Position numbers and translations under genes: made by a program. From JBBQER01 sp052148155 (GTDB lineage: Bacteria; Actinomycetota; Acidimicrobiia; IMCC26256; PALSA-610), in the NCBI GenBank assembly GCA_052148155.1, contig JBKQIY010000019.1, positions 173,559 through 237,558 on the forward strand: a stretch of DNA of 64,000 nt, given 5' to 3'. The notes beneath the pieces were generated by a model, which saw nothing but the letters and a program-made list of their open reading frames with translations, had not been told where the DNA came from and ran no database searches. Positions 50,054 through 58,793 of the stretch are shown one piece after another (position 1 is the stretch's first letter; each line of letters opens with the position of its first letter).

Positions 50054-50794
50054 TCACTTGCACGCTAAGAAGAGGAGCGCCCGGCCGTCGGGCTGGACGG
50101 TGGCGTGCGTCGCCACGGACTGGGTGCGTTGCTGTTGGGTCGATAACTGCGTCTCGACGTCGTCCATGGTGAGCGCGTAGACCCGCCCTTGGGGAACTGC
50201 TCCGAGCACCGGATCGACCCAGCCCGGAGTTGGGACGACGGATCCTGAGTCCAGCACGAGCCGGTCCGAAACCACACCCAGCCCCCGTGCGGTCTCGAAC
50301 GCCGAGCATTCGGCGTCGGTATAGACACCGGCGCCGATGTAGTAGTTGGCCGTATTGGATGCGGCGATTCCCTCGACGACGCTTTTGGCGAACGCCGCGT
50401 TGATCGCGTCGATGGTCTGTTCGATCGCGGCGGTATCACTCGCCAAAGTGGTGACCGTCGTCGGTGTCTCCGAAACAATGCCGGGCTGGGTGCTCGGCGC
50501 AGCCTTCGCAACAGTCGTCGTCGTCGTCGTCGTCGTGGGCGACGTCGCCGCGTGCAGTTGTCGACGGTGCAGAGCGGCCGCGATGGCACGGCGCTGCCTC
50601 GTCACCAGAAGTTGGGCGGTGGCGAGGCGACTTCGCGCTGCAGCAACCGCCGCGCGGGCAGCATTGGTCTGCGCCGCGGTCTGCGCCGCGACGCTTACAT
50701 TGGCCGATTTCGAGTTCGCGCTTCCACACGCTCCGAGGATGCTCATCGCCAGCGCGACCGCGATGATCGACGCCATCGCGCGTCCCTTGCCCAT
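50054..50794 (-). CDS. predicted lipoprotein with Thr linker
   Basis: From ATG 50794 the product (246 residues) has a lipoprotein signal: basic MGKGR, hydrophobic ASIIAVALAMSILG and a lipobox ILGAC. A helical segment follows, then an eight-Thr linker encoded by seven GTC triplets (plus-strand reading), and a folded C-terminal part with VYTDAECSAFETARGLG and MDDVETQLSTQQQRTQ. ATG at 50776 is an alternative, with AAGGGA upstream. Attached to the outer face of the membrane; function unknown. Confidence 0.7.
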   Translation of the reverse strand: MGKGRAMASIIAVALAMSILGACGSANSKSANVSVAAQTAAQTNAARAAVAAARSRLATAQLLVTRQRRAIAAALHRRQLHAATSPTTTTTTTTVAKAAPSTQPGIVSETPTTVTTLASDTAAIEQTIDAINAAFAKSVVEGIAASNTANYYIGAGVYTDAECSAFETARGLGVVSDRLVLDSGSVVPTPGWVDPVLGAVPQGRVYALTMDDVETQLSTQQQRTQSVATHATVQPDGRALLFLACK

Positions 50795-50864
50795 TCGAAC
50801 GGTATATCGCCCGAACCGCTTGTTCACAAGGCGCGGTTGCGGGTGAGGCGCATGTACCCCGCGG

Positions 50865-51281
50865 TTACTCCGAACGGACGAAGAACTCTCGATCCCAGTC
50901 GGGATTCGTTTCGCCGTCGATGTTCAGCTGCCACACGTAACGCCGACCCAGTATGAGTGGGAACGACCCGAAATTCATGGCGATCGGCACGTCGATGAAG
51001 GAACCGGGAGCTGCACCGGGCGGACGACCGACTTCAAACTCGCCCTCGACCCTGAGCGGCTGCCCCTCGAGTTCCACCGGTTCGCCGTCTTCGGTTACCA
51101 GCTCTAGACGCCAGTGGTGAGGCCGGTTCGCCTGATCCCAGGGGACGTCGATCTTGAGGGCCACCGCCATCGGTGGGATCAACGGTCCGGTCACGGACCA
51201 TCCTCCGCCGAGGATGAAGAGTTTTCCGCCGCTTTCTTGTGCGGCATCGGCGAGCATGATCGTCACGCGCATGCGGGACAT
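50865..51281 (-). CDS. DUF6941-like conserved protein
   Basis: The 138-residue protein is beta-rich: MRVTIMLADAAQESGGKLFI, WSVTGPLIPPMAVALKIDVPW, then RLELVTEDGEPVELEGQPL and YVWQLNIDGETNPDWDREFF. It resembles the actinobacterial family named DUF6941, which is known only as a domain. No signal peptide. ATG at 51281 (or 51272). Function unknown. It lies 21 bases downstream of the LLM-type oxidoreductase gene. Confidence 0.68.
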   Translation of the reverse strand: MSRMRVTIMLADAAQESGGKLFILGGGWSVTGPLIPPMAVALKIDVPWDQANRPHHWRLELVTEDGEPVELEGQPLRVEGEFEVGRPPGAAPGSFIDVPIAMNFGSFPLILGRRYVWQLNIDGETNPDWDREFFVRSE

Positions 51282-51302
51282 CACATCACATTTTCGCTTT
51301 GC

Positions 51303-52112
51303 TCACACTCGAGGCGGACCATCGGCGATGATGCGGCGCACGTCGGTGATCGGCTGTTCCGGATAGCACGACTCCATGAACCAGGTGACGCCCGCTTCGG
51401 CGAAGTCGGGCGCAAGGTCACGCGGGCCGTGTAGACACACCTCGAAGGGCGCCTCGCTCGTGCGCTGTTTTTGGATCGCGGCCCGCAGGTCACTGGCATT
51501 GTCGGGAGTCAAGGCCCGATCAGGGCGGAACGGCACCACACCGTCGCATCGTGCTGCGCGTCGCAGCGGACCGGGCCGCGGCGGCCAGAGCACGGCCGAC
51601 CAGATGGGAATGCGCGGATGTTGACGAGGCGTCGGCAGGAAACGCACTCCATCGACACTGATCCGCGTGCCGCGATATGTCACCTTCTTCCCCGACCAGA
51701 GACGATCGATGATCTCGATGCCGTCGTCGAGCAACTCGGCGCGTGCTCGATCGTCGCTCGCTTCGCCGGCGAAGCCTGCGAACTCGCGCCAGAAATCGAT
51801 GCCGAGCCCGACGCCGAGAACAAGGCGACCTGCGCTCAGGTGGTCGAGCGTCACCGACTCGCGGGCGACTTTCCACGATCTGCGTCTTGGGAGTGGTGTG
51901 ACGAGCGGTCCGATGCGGACGTGCGCGGTCGCGGTCGCGATCGCGGCGAGCGCGATCCAGGCGTCGACGAACGGAACGTCGTCCTGGTACAGCAAATGGT
52001 CCCAGAGGAAGAACCCGTCCCATCCGGCCTGTTCTGCGGCCCGGGCAAGCTCGACCAGCAAGTTCACGTCACCGAACGTTCCGAACGGCGGGGCGTAAAC
52101 TGCGTAGCGCAC
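51303..52112 (-). CDS. LLM-class flavin/F420-dependent oxidoreductase
   Basis: The 269-residue TIM-barrel protein starts MRYAVYAPPFGTFGDVNLLV from GTG 52112. It has the AGWDGFFLWDHLLY, HVRIGPLVTPLPRRRSWKVA and SAGRLVLGVGLGIDF segments typical of the bacterial luciferase-like family. Many such actinobacterial enzymes use F420, which fbiC would supply here; FMN use is also possible. An upstream GTG (52121) is less likely because the -10 element TACAGT lies seven bases before 52112. Confidence 0.88.
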   Translation of the reverse strand: MRYAVYAPPFGTFGDVNLLVELARAAEQAGWDGFFLWDHLLYQDDVPFVDAWIALAAIATATAHVRIGPLVTPLPRRRSWKVARESVTLDHLSAGRLVLGVGLGIDFWREFAGFAGEASDDRARAELLDDGIEIIDRLWSGKKVTYRGTRISVDGVRFLPTPRQHPRIPIWSAVLWPPRPGPLRRAARCDGVVPFRPDRALTPDNASDLRAAIQKQRTSEAPFEVCLHGPRDLAPDFAEAGVTWFMESCYPEQPITDVRRIIADGPPRV

Positions 52113-52119
52113 GAACAAC

Positions 52120-52129
52120 ACTGTAAATT
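52120..52129. promoter_or_regulatory. shared bidirectional -10 element, LLM and cupin genes
   Basis: The 10-base stretch ACTGTAAATT contains TAAATT on the plus strand (52124-52129), six bases before the cupin ATG. On the minus strand it contains TACAGT (52125-52120), seven bases before the LLM GTG. They share the TA step, the same geometry as at 27160-27169. Confidence 0.55.
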
Positions 52130-52135
52130 CTTGGC

Positions 52136-52540
52136 ATGGCTGCGATCCGGTTCTTCGACCCGGCCGAGACGGAGTTCATGAAACCCGCCGATGTGTATCC
52201 CGAGGAGCTGAAGCGGCAACTCACCGGTGCGGAGGTCGCGGGCACGTCGGTCCGGCTGCATCAAGGCGCCCCCGGCAAACTCCAACTCTTCGAAATCAGG
52301 CTCGAGCCGAATCTCCAGATCAGCACCCACGCGCACGCCGACGATGAAATCGTCGCCGTCGTGGAGGGTGAGCTGCATTTCGGCCGACGCGTCTGCGGCC
52401 CGGGCTCGTCGTTCTTCATCCCGGGGAACACGTTGTACGGCTTCCGGGCCGGCCCGCAGGGCTGTCGGTACCTCAACTTCCGGGCCGAGTCCGATAGCAC
52501 CTATTTCACAAAGGACGACATCGTCGAGACACGTGCTTGA
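52136..52540 (+). CDS. cupin-domain protein
   Basis: A 134-residue single-domain cupin. Metal ligands are visible in HAHADDEIVAVVEGELHFG (His, His, Glu), and the second motif is PGNTLYGFRAGP, where a third His seems absent (Tyr or Phe instead). It may bind metal weakly or a small ligand without catalysis. It overlaps the next kinase gene by eight bases. The ATG is leaderless, as its -10 element ends six bases before. Confidence 0.85.
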   Translation: MAAIRFFDPAETEFMKPADVYPEELKRQLTGAEVAGTSVRLHQGAPGKLQLFEIRLEPNLQISTHAHADDEIVAVVEGELHFGRRVCGPGSSFFIPGNTLYGFRAGPQGCRYLNFRAESDSTYFTKDDIVETRA

Positions 52541-53063
52541 TTGTCATCATGTCGTGTTCGTCGGCGCGATGGGCTCCGGGAAGACGACAATCGGGACGCG
52601 GGTCGCGGCCGCTCTCGACCGACCGTTCATCGACAACGACGACGCGCTCGTGCGGACAACCGGCGCCTCGGCCACTGAGCTCGTCGCTCGGGACGGAGTC
52701 GAGGCGCTCCATCGGGCAGAGGCCGCCATCGTGCTCGACGCACTTCGCGGTGCCGACCCGTCGGTTATCGCGGCGGCCGCGTCGACCGTCACCGATCGGA
52801 GTGTGCGGGAGGCGCTGTCGAGCGACGCGTGGGTTGTATGGCTGCACGCCGACCCCAGGTCACTTGTCGCGAGGCTTCCCGAATCGCCGGACCGACCGTT
52901 CCGAGATCAGGATCCGGTGCGCCTCGTCGCGGAACAGTCGTACGAACGAGATCGGCTTTTCGCTGATGTGGCAGATGTGACGGTGGAGACCGGCGATGCC
53001 CGCGTCGACGAGGTCGTGTCTCGGGTGCTGGCCTGTGCCCGCCAGCGTGGTCTTCGGTCGTAG
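52533..53063 (+). CDS. shikimate kinase-like P-loop kinase
   Basis: A 176-residue kinase. Walker A is GAMGSGKTT (residues 12-20), then the substrate-binding DNDDALVRTTGASATELVAR (the DxD-like region of shikimate kinases). A lid-type stretch, RLPESPDRPFRDQDPVRLVA, follows. No second aro gene is near, so an aroK-like gluconate or other small-molecule kinase is possible. The GTG start lies in the cupin gene's end. Confidence 0.83.
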   Translation: MLDCHHVVFVGAMGSGKTTIGTRVAAALDRPFIDNDDALVRTTGASATELVARDGVEALHRAEAAIVLDALRGADPSVIAAAASTVTDRSVREALSSDAWVVWLHADPRSLVARLPESPDRPFRDQDPVRLVAEQSYERDRLFADVADVTVETGDARVDEVVSRVLACARQRGLRS

Positions 53064-53593
53064 CCCCAGGATCACCGGAAGCGTATGAGGCGTCGAGTCG
53101 AGTCCCTCGACGCGGTCGCGGCAGATGTTCGTGTTCGGTTGGCGTGCCTCAAGGTTGTCGGCGAGTGAGTTTGCGCCCTTGCCGTCGCGAAACGCGTCCC
53201 TCCATATCGGACGCCTCGAGCTGGGGGCATGTGATGATCGACGTCGGGTGTGGACGGATCCCAAGACCGCCGCCGCACGCAAGCGCCGTCGTGAATCGAC
53301 CACCGAGGCCGCGAGGTTGTCCCAGCAGCGTATGCGTCGACCCAGACGAAGGCGGGTTCCCCGAACCGCGGCTTGCGTCGCGTCAGTCCGAGGAATCGCC
53401 GAAACCCGGTCAGTCAACGCTCACGGGTGTCCGGCCGGTATCGGTGTTCTTCGATCCGGTAACGGCGCCGCATGGCGTTGCTCGCGGAGCAAGCCCGCAC
53501 GGTTCTGAACGTGGCCGTCGACGTCGACAGCGCCTTCACCGGCGTGTGCGTTTACCTCGGGCCAGACGCCGAGCACCTCTGCCGTCCGAGGTC
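53064..53593. other. gene-poor region, nothing recognised
   Basis: No clear gene or repeat is seen. A plus frame near 53472 starts MALLAEQARTVLNVAVDVDS but ends in sequence antisense to the NUDIX gene and is not convincing. Confidence 0.4.
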
Positions 53594-54130
53594 CTACATC
53601 ACGCCGTCGAGTAGCCCGGCGTGGTCGAGCGCAAGATATCCGAGGTCGACGTCGGTGAGCTGCCCCGAGCGAAGATGATCACGGAACTGAGGGAGCGACA
53701 CGAGGATCACATCGCAGAACTCGCCGGCTTCGTTTCGTGGTTCGGCGACACGCTCGGCATCTCGAACGACGGCGGCGAAGCGACGCGTCCGCGAAGCTCC
53801 GGCCAGCCAGCTTTGCGCGACCACCTGAACGTCGCCGCTGAAGCCGGTCTCCTCGAGCAGCTCGCGCCGAGCGGCGTCAGCCACGTCCTCTGCGGGTTCG
53901 ACCAAGCCCCCAGGGAGCTCATCGAGAATGATGTCGGGACCCGGACGATACTGACGCGCGAGCACGACGTCTCCATCAGACGTGATCGCGACGACCGCGA
54001 CCGTTCGATCAGGGCCGAAGATGTCCCACTCGCCGCGTGTACCGTCGGGCAACGCGTACCGACGCGCCACGACAAGCAGGAATCCGGCAGAGCCTTCACG
54101 TTCGTCGATCAACGTCCATCTCGCGACCAT
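53594..54130 (-). CDS. NUDIX hydrolase
   Basis: The 178-residue protein has the NUDIX box starting GGLVEPAEDVADAARRELLE and ending ETGF. The surrounding sequence (VVLARQYRPGPDIILDELPG) resembles ADP-ribose pyrophosphatases. The region after the box, VVAQSWLAGASRTRRFAAVV, and the late AEPRNEAGEFCDVILVSL fit this group. Divergent from the lower-confidence zinc-ribbon region; ATG start. Confidence 0.9.
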   Translation of the reverse strand: MVARWTLIDEREGSAGFLLVVARRYALPDGTRGEWDIFGPDRTVAVVAITSDGDVVLARQYRPGPDIILDELPGGLVEPAEDVADAARRELLEETGFSGDVQVVAQSWLAGASRTRRFAAVVRDAERVAEPRNEAGEFCDVILVSLPQFRDHLRSGQLTDVDLGYLALDHAGLLDGVM

Positions 54131-54484
54131 GCGAGAGATCTTGCCAGGACGTCTTCAGGTCTGCAGCGCCGGGCCGATCAGGTGCGACGGGACGCACGGC
54201 CTGAACCGACCGAGCCATCGAAGCCCTCCGTCGGTTCGGGCCGCTCCCCCGTGCTGGCGGAGCGCGGCACATGCGACGATTCCCGCCGGCCCGAGGTGAG
54301 CGCCCGCGTTCGGTGAGGAGACAGCATCGCTTGGGCTACCTGTTATCTCCTGTGTCGCGCAGCGGGCGGCTGACAGCGTCCGTGCAGGTCAGCGGCCATG
54401 CTCACCGACGCCGGCAATGCACTGTTTCAGTCAATCCCCGAGCAGTCCGTGACCGGAGTTGTCGTCACGAGCCGGGTATCTCCC
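54131..54484. other. intergenic region, nothing recognised
   Basis: Short shadow frames only; no terminator or repeat recognised. Confidence 0.4.
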
Positions 54485-54922
54485 TTAGTCGCCCTTGACG
54501 GACTCCAGCGCAAGCATGACCTGATATCCGCACTTCGCGTGAGGCCGTTTCGTCCAGCCCTTGTCACTCGTGTCGCTCTCGCGCTCTCCACGGCAGTCGC
54601 TCTCGCTGAACCCCAGATAACAGCGCCAGCCGACCCAATCAGGATCATGCTTGAGCGCCGCCTCTTCTGGGTGTCTGGAACCACAACGCGGGCACGAAAT
54701 TAGTTTCCCGGCTTCGATGTACGAGCCTTCTGGCGGCTGATCGAAGCCGCCGCCGGCCAGTTCGAAATGAGCGCCCCGCGCAACCTTTAGCGTGCCCTGA
54801 TCGTCGCAGACGGAGCACTTCGCGATCTCGCTCAAGAAGGCGTTTATGACCTTGCGCGCGTCGGCGACGCTCACCCCGTCGACACAGGACGCAGCTAAAC
54901 GTTCCGCGATCTCTCGTTTCAT
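54485..54922 (-). CDS. zinc-ribbon-type protein, unknown function
   Basis: The 145-residue protein starts MKREIAERLAASCVDGVSVA. It has paired cysteines in KCSVCDDQG (residues 36-39) and SCPRCGSRH (77-80), then single Cys near 101, 110 and 131. The pairs suit a zinc site. A TAGCGT -10 element seven bases before the ATG supports this start. No family is recognised. It stands alone in a gene-poor stretch. Confidence 0.6.
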   Translation of the reverse strand: MKREIAERLAASCVDGVSVADARKVINAFLSEIAKCSVCDDQGTLKVARGAHFELAGGGFDQPPEGSYIEAGKLISCPRCGSRHPEEAALKHDPDWVGWRCYLGFSESDCRGERESDTSDKGWTKRPHAKCGYQVMLALESVKGD

Positions 54923-54929
54923 GCGCCGG

Positions 54930-54935
54930 ACGCTA
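54930..54935 (-). promoter_or_regulatory. -10 element of the zinc-ribbon gene, leaderless type
   Basis: TAGCGT on the minus strand ends seven bases before the ATG at 54922. Confidence 0.45.
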
Positions 54936-55472
54936 CCTGGATGCAGTCACGCATCTCGACGCGAACTGGGGACTAGCGCCCACATGTCCGCCGAACGAAC
55001 GATGGTCCACGCGCGCTCCCGGCTCGCCGCGGCCGTTCGAGTAGCTCAGAGGCTAACCGCGACGTGAACAGTTACGATCTCTTCGGGGAACAGACATCGA
55101 TCGCGCTCGCGGCCCGCGATGCGCCGCCGCGCACAGCGAAATAGGTGCGTGATACGAGATCGAGCCGAATGGCGCGATCGCTTCCCACGCTGCGAAGAAG
55201 AAGAAGATGTGGAACTTGTTCGTCGCGGATCGGACCGTCTCCCGAAAAAATTCGAGGTCGAGTTGGCCGCCGTCCATGACTCCGTGAGACGGTTCTGCCA
55301 CAGAAAAGCACCCGGACCGGCTGCGGTCCGCTCGGCGGAACTGGTCATGGAAGCACCATCCGACCTTGGCCGTTCCTGTCTCGGTCGGCCGTGCGAGCGC
55401 GCGTCGAACTTCGCGTCGTGGCATTGAGTCCGAGGAGCGAACCGTCGCGAGAGCGACGACCCTCTCCGGGCA
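54936..55472. other. gene-poor region, nothing recognised
   Basis: A phrase GAGTAGCTCAGAGGCTAAC (about 55037-55055) recalls a tRNA D-arm but no full tRNA fold follows. No gene is recognised. Confidence 0.4.
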
Positions 55473-55889
55473 TTGGACAACCAAGCCGGATGGGTCGACC
55501 TGACGCTTTCGGCGTGGTTCACACTGGCGGGAGCGGTCTGTACGACCGCCGCGCCCGTCTTCGGTGCGTTCGCGGTCGCGGAGATCGGAGACAAACGATG
55601 GCGAACGTTTCGCCTCGAGCTGCTCATGGATCTGCTGAAGGCGATCGATGAGCCTGGGATCGACCTCGCGCACCACGAGCCGCGTGAAGCTCCTGCTCCG
55701 CGTCCTCCCGCGCAACGGGTGCCGGACTCTTCGTCGGACACCGGGCGGGGAACGATCCGGGCGATCGACGCGTACGAAACGGAAGATGATCGCGGTCATG
55801 GACCGGTTCAGCCTCTCGGCCAATGTGATTCATACGAACACCATGGAGATCGGACTCGCGGTCGATGCTGGGTTGGGACCAAAGCGTGA
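55473..55889 (+). CDS. possible membrane protein, unknown
   Basis: A 138-residue frame with TTG start at 55473 begins MDNQAGWVDLTLSAWFTLAG. A hydrophobic segment (residues 10-38) precedes a basic stop-transfer DKRWRTFRLELLMDLLKAID, which reads like a genuine juxtamembrane helix. The following part is Pro/Asp/His rich and less protein-like. The ribosome site is poor. Function unknown; may be only partly real. Confidence 0.4.
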   Translation: MDNQAGWVDLTLSAWFTLAGAVCTTAAPVFGAFAVAEIGDKRWRTFRLELLMDLLKAIDEPGIDLAHHEPREAPAPRPPAQRVPDSSSDTGRGTIRAIDAYETEDDRGHGPVQPLGQCDSYEHHGDRTRGRCWVGTKA

Positions 55890-55959
55890 CCAGGGTGCAT
55901 CGCCCGTGTCGTGCAGGTAGCGTGACCTGCGGCGAGATCGTGAAACTGAGGAGCCAGGG

Positions 55960-56922
55960 ATGACTCCCGGAGGTCTGTTTGTTCGGATGAGTCGACGCGG
56001 ACGATTCGTCGCGGTCGCGGGGCTGCTGCTCACCACTTCGTGCACCTCCGGGGCTGCGTCCGCCGACGCGCTAGTCCCTCAGTACGCGACAACAGTTACG
56101 TCGGCCGGTCCGATCGATGCCGCCGCGATACCACTCGGCGACGGCTACCTTTCGAGTACGCCGAAGGTCGGCTACGTCGACTCCTGTCAGACGTCGTTTC
56201 CGCCGGCCGGCGGCGCGTCGGTCGTAGGACCTTGGATCAATACGAAGACCAAGACCTGGAACTCGACCACCAAGATCCACGTCGAAGGTTCGGTGAAGTG
56301 GCCGTCGGCCTCCTACCGCGTGACGGTTTCAGGCGGCCGGCGCCTCATCAAGACGAATGACCTTCCCATCAGTCACACGACGGGAACGTTCCCGATCTCG
56401 CCCAGCGATCCTGCCTACGGCTACGACCACAACCCGAACTCGATCAAGGCCCAGTCCATCAGCTGGTCGCTGCCCGAGTCGCCCGCGAAGGCCGCGAAAG
56501 CTACGTGCACTGCTCTCGGCGCGATCGGCGTCCTCGACGACGGGGTGCTCCTATTCAACGCGCTCGACGGCGAAGGGCGCGACGCGGTCGCCCATGAGTT
56601 GCTCGACAGTTGCGATGAGCATCCGATGCAGAGCGGCGTGCTCCACCACCATGACGTCCCGTCATGTATCCGCAGCGCAGCGACGGGCTCGTCGACACTC
56701 GTCGGCTACGCCATCGATGGTTTCGGTATCTATGTCGAACGCGACGCGAAGGGCCAACTCCTCACCAACGCTGACCTCGACGCTTGTCACGGCCGGACGT
56801 CCACGGTGGTCTGGAACGGGAAGCGACAGGTTGTGTTCCACTACGACGCGACCCTCGAATACCCGTACACGATTGGGTGCTTCGAGGGCACACCGTCGGC
56901 GACGAGCTCGGAGCTGCCCTGA
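55960..56922 (+). CDS. YHYH-domain lipoprotein
   Basis: The 320-residue protein has a signal with SRRGRFVAVAGLLLTTSC, a lipobox Cys at residue 28 and a twin-arginine-like start. The mature part is beta-rich and contains the YHYH motif region: MQSGVLHHHDVPSCI and then VFHYDATLEYPYTIGCFEG. The YHYH family is exported and of unknown function, found in bacteria with mineral or matrix surfaces. The ribosome site GAGGAG is good. Neighbours give no clue. Confidence 0.82.
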   Translation: MTPGGLFVRMSRRGRFVAVAGLLLTTSCTSGAASADALVPQYATTVTSAGPIDAAAIPLGDGYLSSTPKVGYVDSCQTSFPPAGGASVVGPWINTKTKTWNSTTKIHVEGSVKWPSASYRVTVSGGRRLIKTNDLPISHTTGTFPISPSDPAYGYDHNPNSIKAQSISWSLPESPAKAAKATCTALGAIGVLDDGVLLFNALDGEGRDAVAHELLDSCDEHPMQSGVLHHHDVPSCIRSAATGSSTLVGYAIDGFGIYVERDAKGQLLTNADLDACHGRTSTVVWNGKRQVVFHYDATLEYPYTIGCFEGTPSATSSELP

Positions 56923-57674
56923 TCTCGCCGGTTCCTCTTTTGGTGCCTCGAACGATTACTCGATGGGGCACTCGGTGAATCAACGTCGCACGGCTCGTCG
57001 TGCGCGCATGTTGTTGATCTCGCGCGGCGCCTCAGCGTTCGCGCCGACGACGGCATCCGACAGTATTTCGTCCGGTGCATCGAACATAGCCTCCCCTACG
57101 ACCTGCGGATGACAGACGCGAAGCTCAACACGCGACGACTGAAACCCTCACCTTCTTTTCGTCCCGTCGTACGAACTCCTTCGGGCGTGTCGACACGCGG
57201 CGAAGAGGTCGGGCCCTCTTCCCGCCGCCAGTTTGGTGAGGTTGCCGTCGCCTCCGACGACGAGTGTGGTTGACCGGCCGGCAACCGTCTGAGTGATCGA
57301 GAGGGTCGCCGACGACCTGTCGGCCGACGTGACCGTCGAGTCCCGGGCGCGGTCGGCGCGGTCGCCAGAACTGAGCACCGCCCTCTTTGGGTCCGAGCGC
57401 GAGCACAACCCCGCAAGGTGGCGCCGGTACATCTGTTTCGGCTTGGTATCTCAAGAAGGCGACCGTCACCGTCACCGTCGCCGGCGTCTTTTTGGCTCCA
57501 GCCACGGTCATGCAATGCTGCGCGTGCAGCGGCCGGATCAGCAATCCTCGCCGATTCCTCGCGGCATTCTCCGTCAGGCGGGCACGTGCCGCAGCCGGAT
57601 GCGGCGACCGTCCCCCGTGCAGCGAGGATCGGCGCAGTGTTCGTCTTACGGACGGCGCGCGAAGACGAGCGGCT
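56923..57674. other. gene-poor region with possible decayed gene on the minus strand
   Basis: On the minus strand a frame with MTVAGAKKTPATVTVTVAFL (near 57512) and another with SSATLSITQTVAGRSTTLVV (near 57300) look like parts of one exported protein separated by a frameshift. No other gene is seen. Confidence 0.25.
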
Positions 57675-58313
57675 TCATTCGCACACCCGACAGATTTCGG
57701 CGTCCGCACTGAATTCGGAAAGCGGCCGAATAATGAAGCAAGACGAGCAAAGACGTTCGTTCCGACCGGCGCTTTCAAGCCGGAGATCGACCGCGGATCG
57801 CGAAGGACGCCGGTCCGGGGGCGCGTAGACCGCAGACAGGCCACAGTCCTCGGCACTTGCGGTGAGCTGCAACGCGGACTGTTGGTCTTCGAGTCGAAGG
57901 ACAGGACGTTGGTAGTGCAACACGGTGTGCTTCACCGGTTCGGGCAGATCGTCCCATCCGAATCGCGCGCTCCACTTCACGGTCCTGGTGTGGCGATCCT
58001 CTGAAACCGGTGCGCTCTCGACCCACTCGTACGGCCCGGTCACGCGCCCGATCACAACCTGCCGGCGGGCACGGTCCGGCAAGATGATCGCGTCACCTTC
58101 CGCGATCTCGTTCGCGAACGCGTAGAGCATCTCCGCCCGGCGGTTGATCGCCGTTCGCGACTTCGAACCTGCGAGTTGCTCGCCGATCTCCTCGACGGCC
58201 AGGCCGGTCACATCGGATGCCTCGGAGAAATCGACGCTGATCACTCCACTCGTCACAGCTTCGTCGATCGAACGTCCCGCATCGCTACATCGCACCATCC
58301 ACGTCGTCGTCAT
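57675..58313 (-). CDS. Mrr-type PUA/EVE-like reader domain with zinc ribbon, no nuclease
   Basis: The 212-residue protein starts TTTWMVRCSDAGRSIDEAVT, then VISVDFSEASDVTGLAVEEI, EMLYAFANEIAEGDAIILPD, RRQVVIGRVTGPYEWVESAP and RTVKWSARFGWDDLPEPVKH. This succession matches the N-terminal EVE/PUA-like domain found in front of Mrr-type nucleases. After a linker the end has CSSCFIIRPLSEF...CRVCE, a CxxC...CxxC zinc ribbon. No nuclease motif is present. A TAGTGT -10 element six bases before the ATG supports the start. Confidence 0.72.
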   Translation of the reverse strand: MTTTWMVRCSDAGRSIDEAVTSGVISVDFSEASDVTGLAVEEIGEQLAGSKSRTAINRRAEMLYAFANEIAEGDAIILPDRARRQVVIGRVTGPYEWVESAPVSEDRHTRTVKWSARFGWDDLPEPVKHTVLHYQRPVLRLEDQQSALQLTASAEDCGLSAVYAPPDRRPSRSAVDLRLESAGRNERLCSSCFIIRPLSEFSADAEICRVCE

Positions 58314-58319
58314 GTCCGC

Positions 58320-58325
58320 ACACTA
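58320..58325 (-). promoter_or_regulatory. -10 element of the reader-domain gene, leaderless type
   Basis: TAGTGT on the minus strand ends six bases before the ATG at 58313. Confidence 0.5.
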
Positions 58326-58434
58326 AAGGCTCGATGGCCCGGTCTGTGCTTCCTGGGCCTCGAAGGCCCCAAATGCGACCGTCTCGTGACTGGGTAGGAG
58401 AACTCGTCAGCGCGAAAGTCGTTGGTGTCGGCCG

Positions 58435-58793
58435 TCAGTGCGTGGCTCGTCGCAGGGTGAAGTCGGGACTGCACGGCAACACGTCGACGACACCGACATC
58501 GACGACGCAGGTGACGCCCGCCGCCGCCGTCAGTGCTTCCCAGGCGTCGACCAGCGCGTCGGTGGCCAGCCCGACGTCGGCGGCGCGCCCACGGGGAGGT
58601 GACGCTGCGCGGCCGCGACGTCCGGTTGTGCGGCCGCGCAGCTCGAGACGAGGTCCTCGACCAAACCCGGACAGGGGACTGTCATCCTCATCGCGAGGTT
58701 TGCCGACACCACGACGAGCCCGCGTGCAGGAGGCTGTCCGGTCGTGGCCGGTCTCAACGTCGACCTCAGTCGCCTGATCCGGGCCCCGCACAC
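58435..58793 (-). pseudogene. possible frameshifted small gene
   Basis: The upstream part reads GLVVVSANLAMRMTVPCPGL, then VEDLVSSCAAAQPDVAAAQR in one frame. The downstream part, in another frame, reads DVGLATDALVDAWEALTAAA, then GVTCVVDVGVVDVLPCSPDF to a stop at 58435. Both look protein-like and would join into about 115 residues if a frameshift lies near 58575-58600. No family is recognised. Confidence 0.35.

Noticed and set aside
50514..50537. GTC triplet run as a possible microsatellite switch
   Set aside because: It encodes an in-frame poly-Thr linker of a lipoprotein; only about eight units, in a common context for such linkers.
53472..53678. 68-codon plus-strand frame as a gene
   Set aside because: Its second half is antisense to the NUDIX gene and the composition becomes Ser/Arg rich; no support beyond an open frame.
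55036..55110. tRNA-like phrase GAGTAGCTCAGAGGCTAAC
   Set aside because: No acceptor stem, anticodon arm or T-loop sequence could be folded around it.
57148..57432. minus-strand frame with an exported-protein look as an intact gene
   Set aside because: Only a central stretch looks like protein; the start is Arg-rich and no signal peptide is in frame, so at most a decayed piece.
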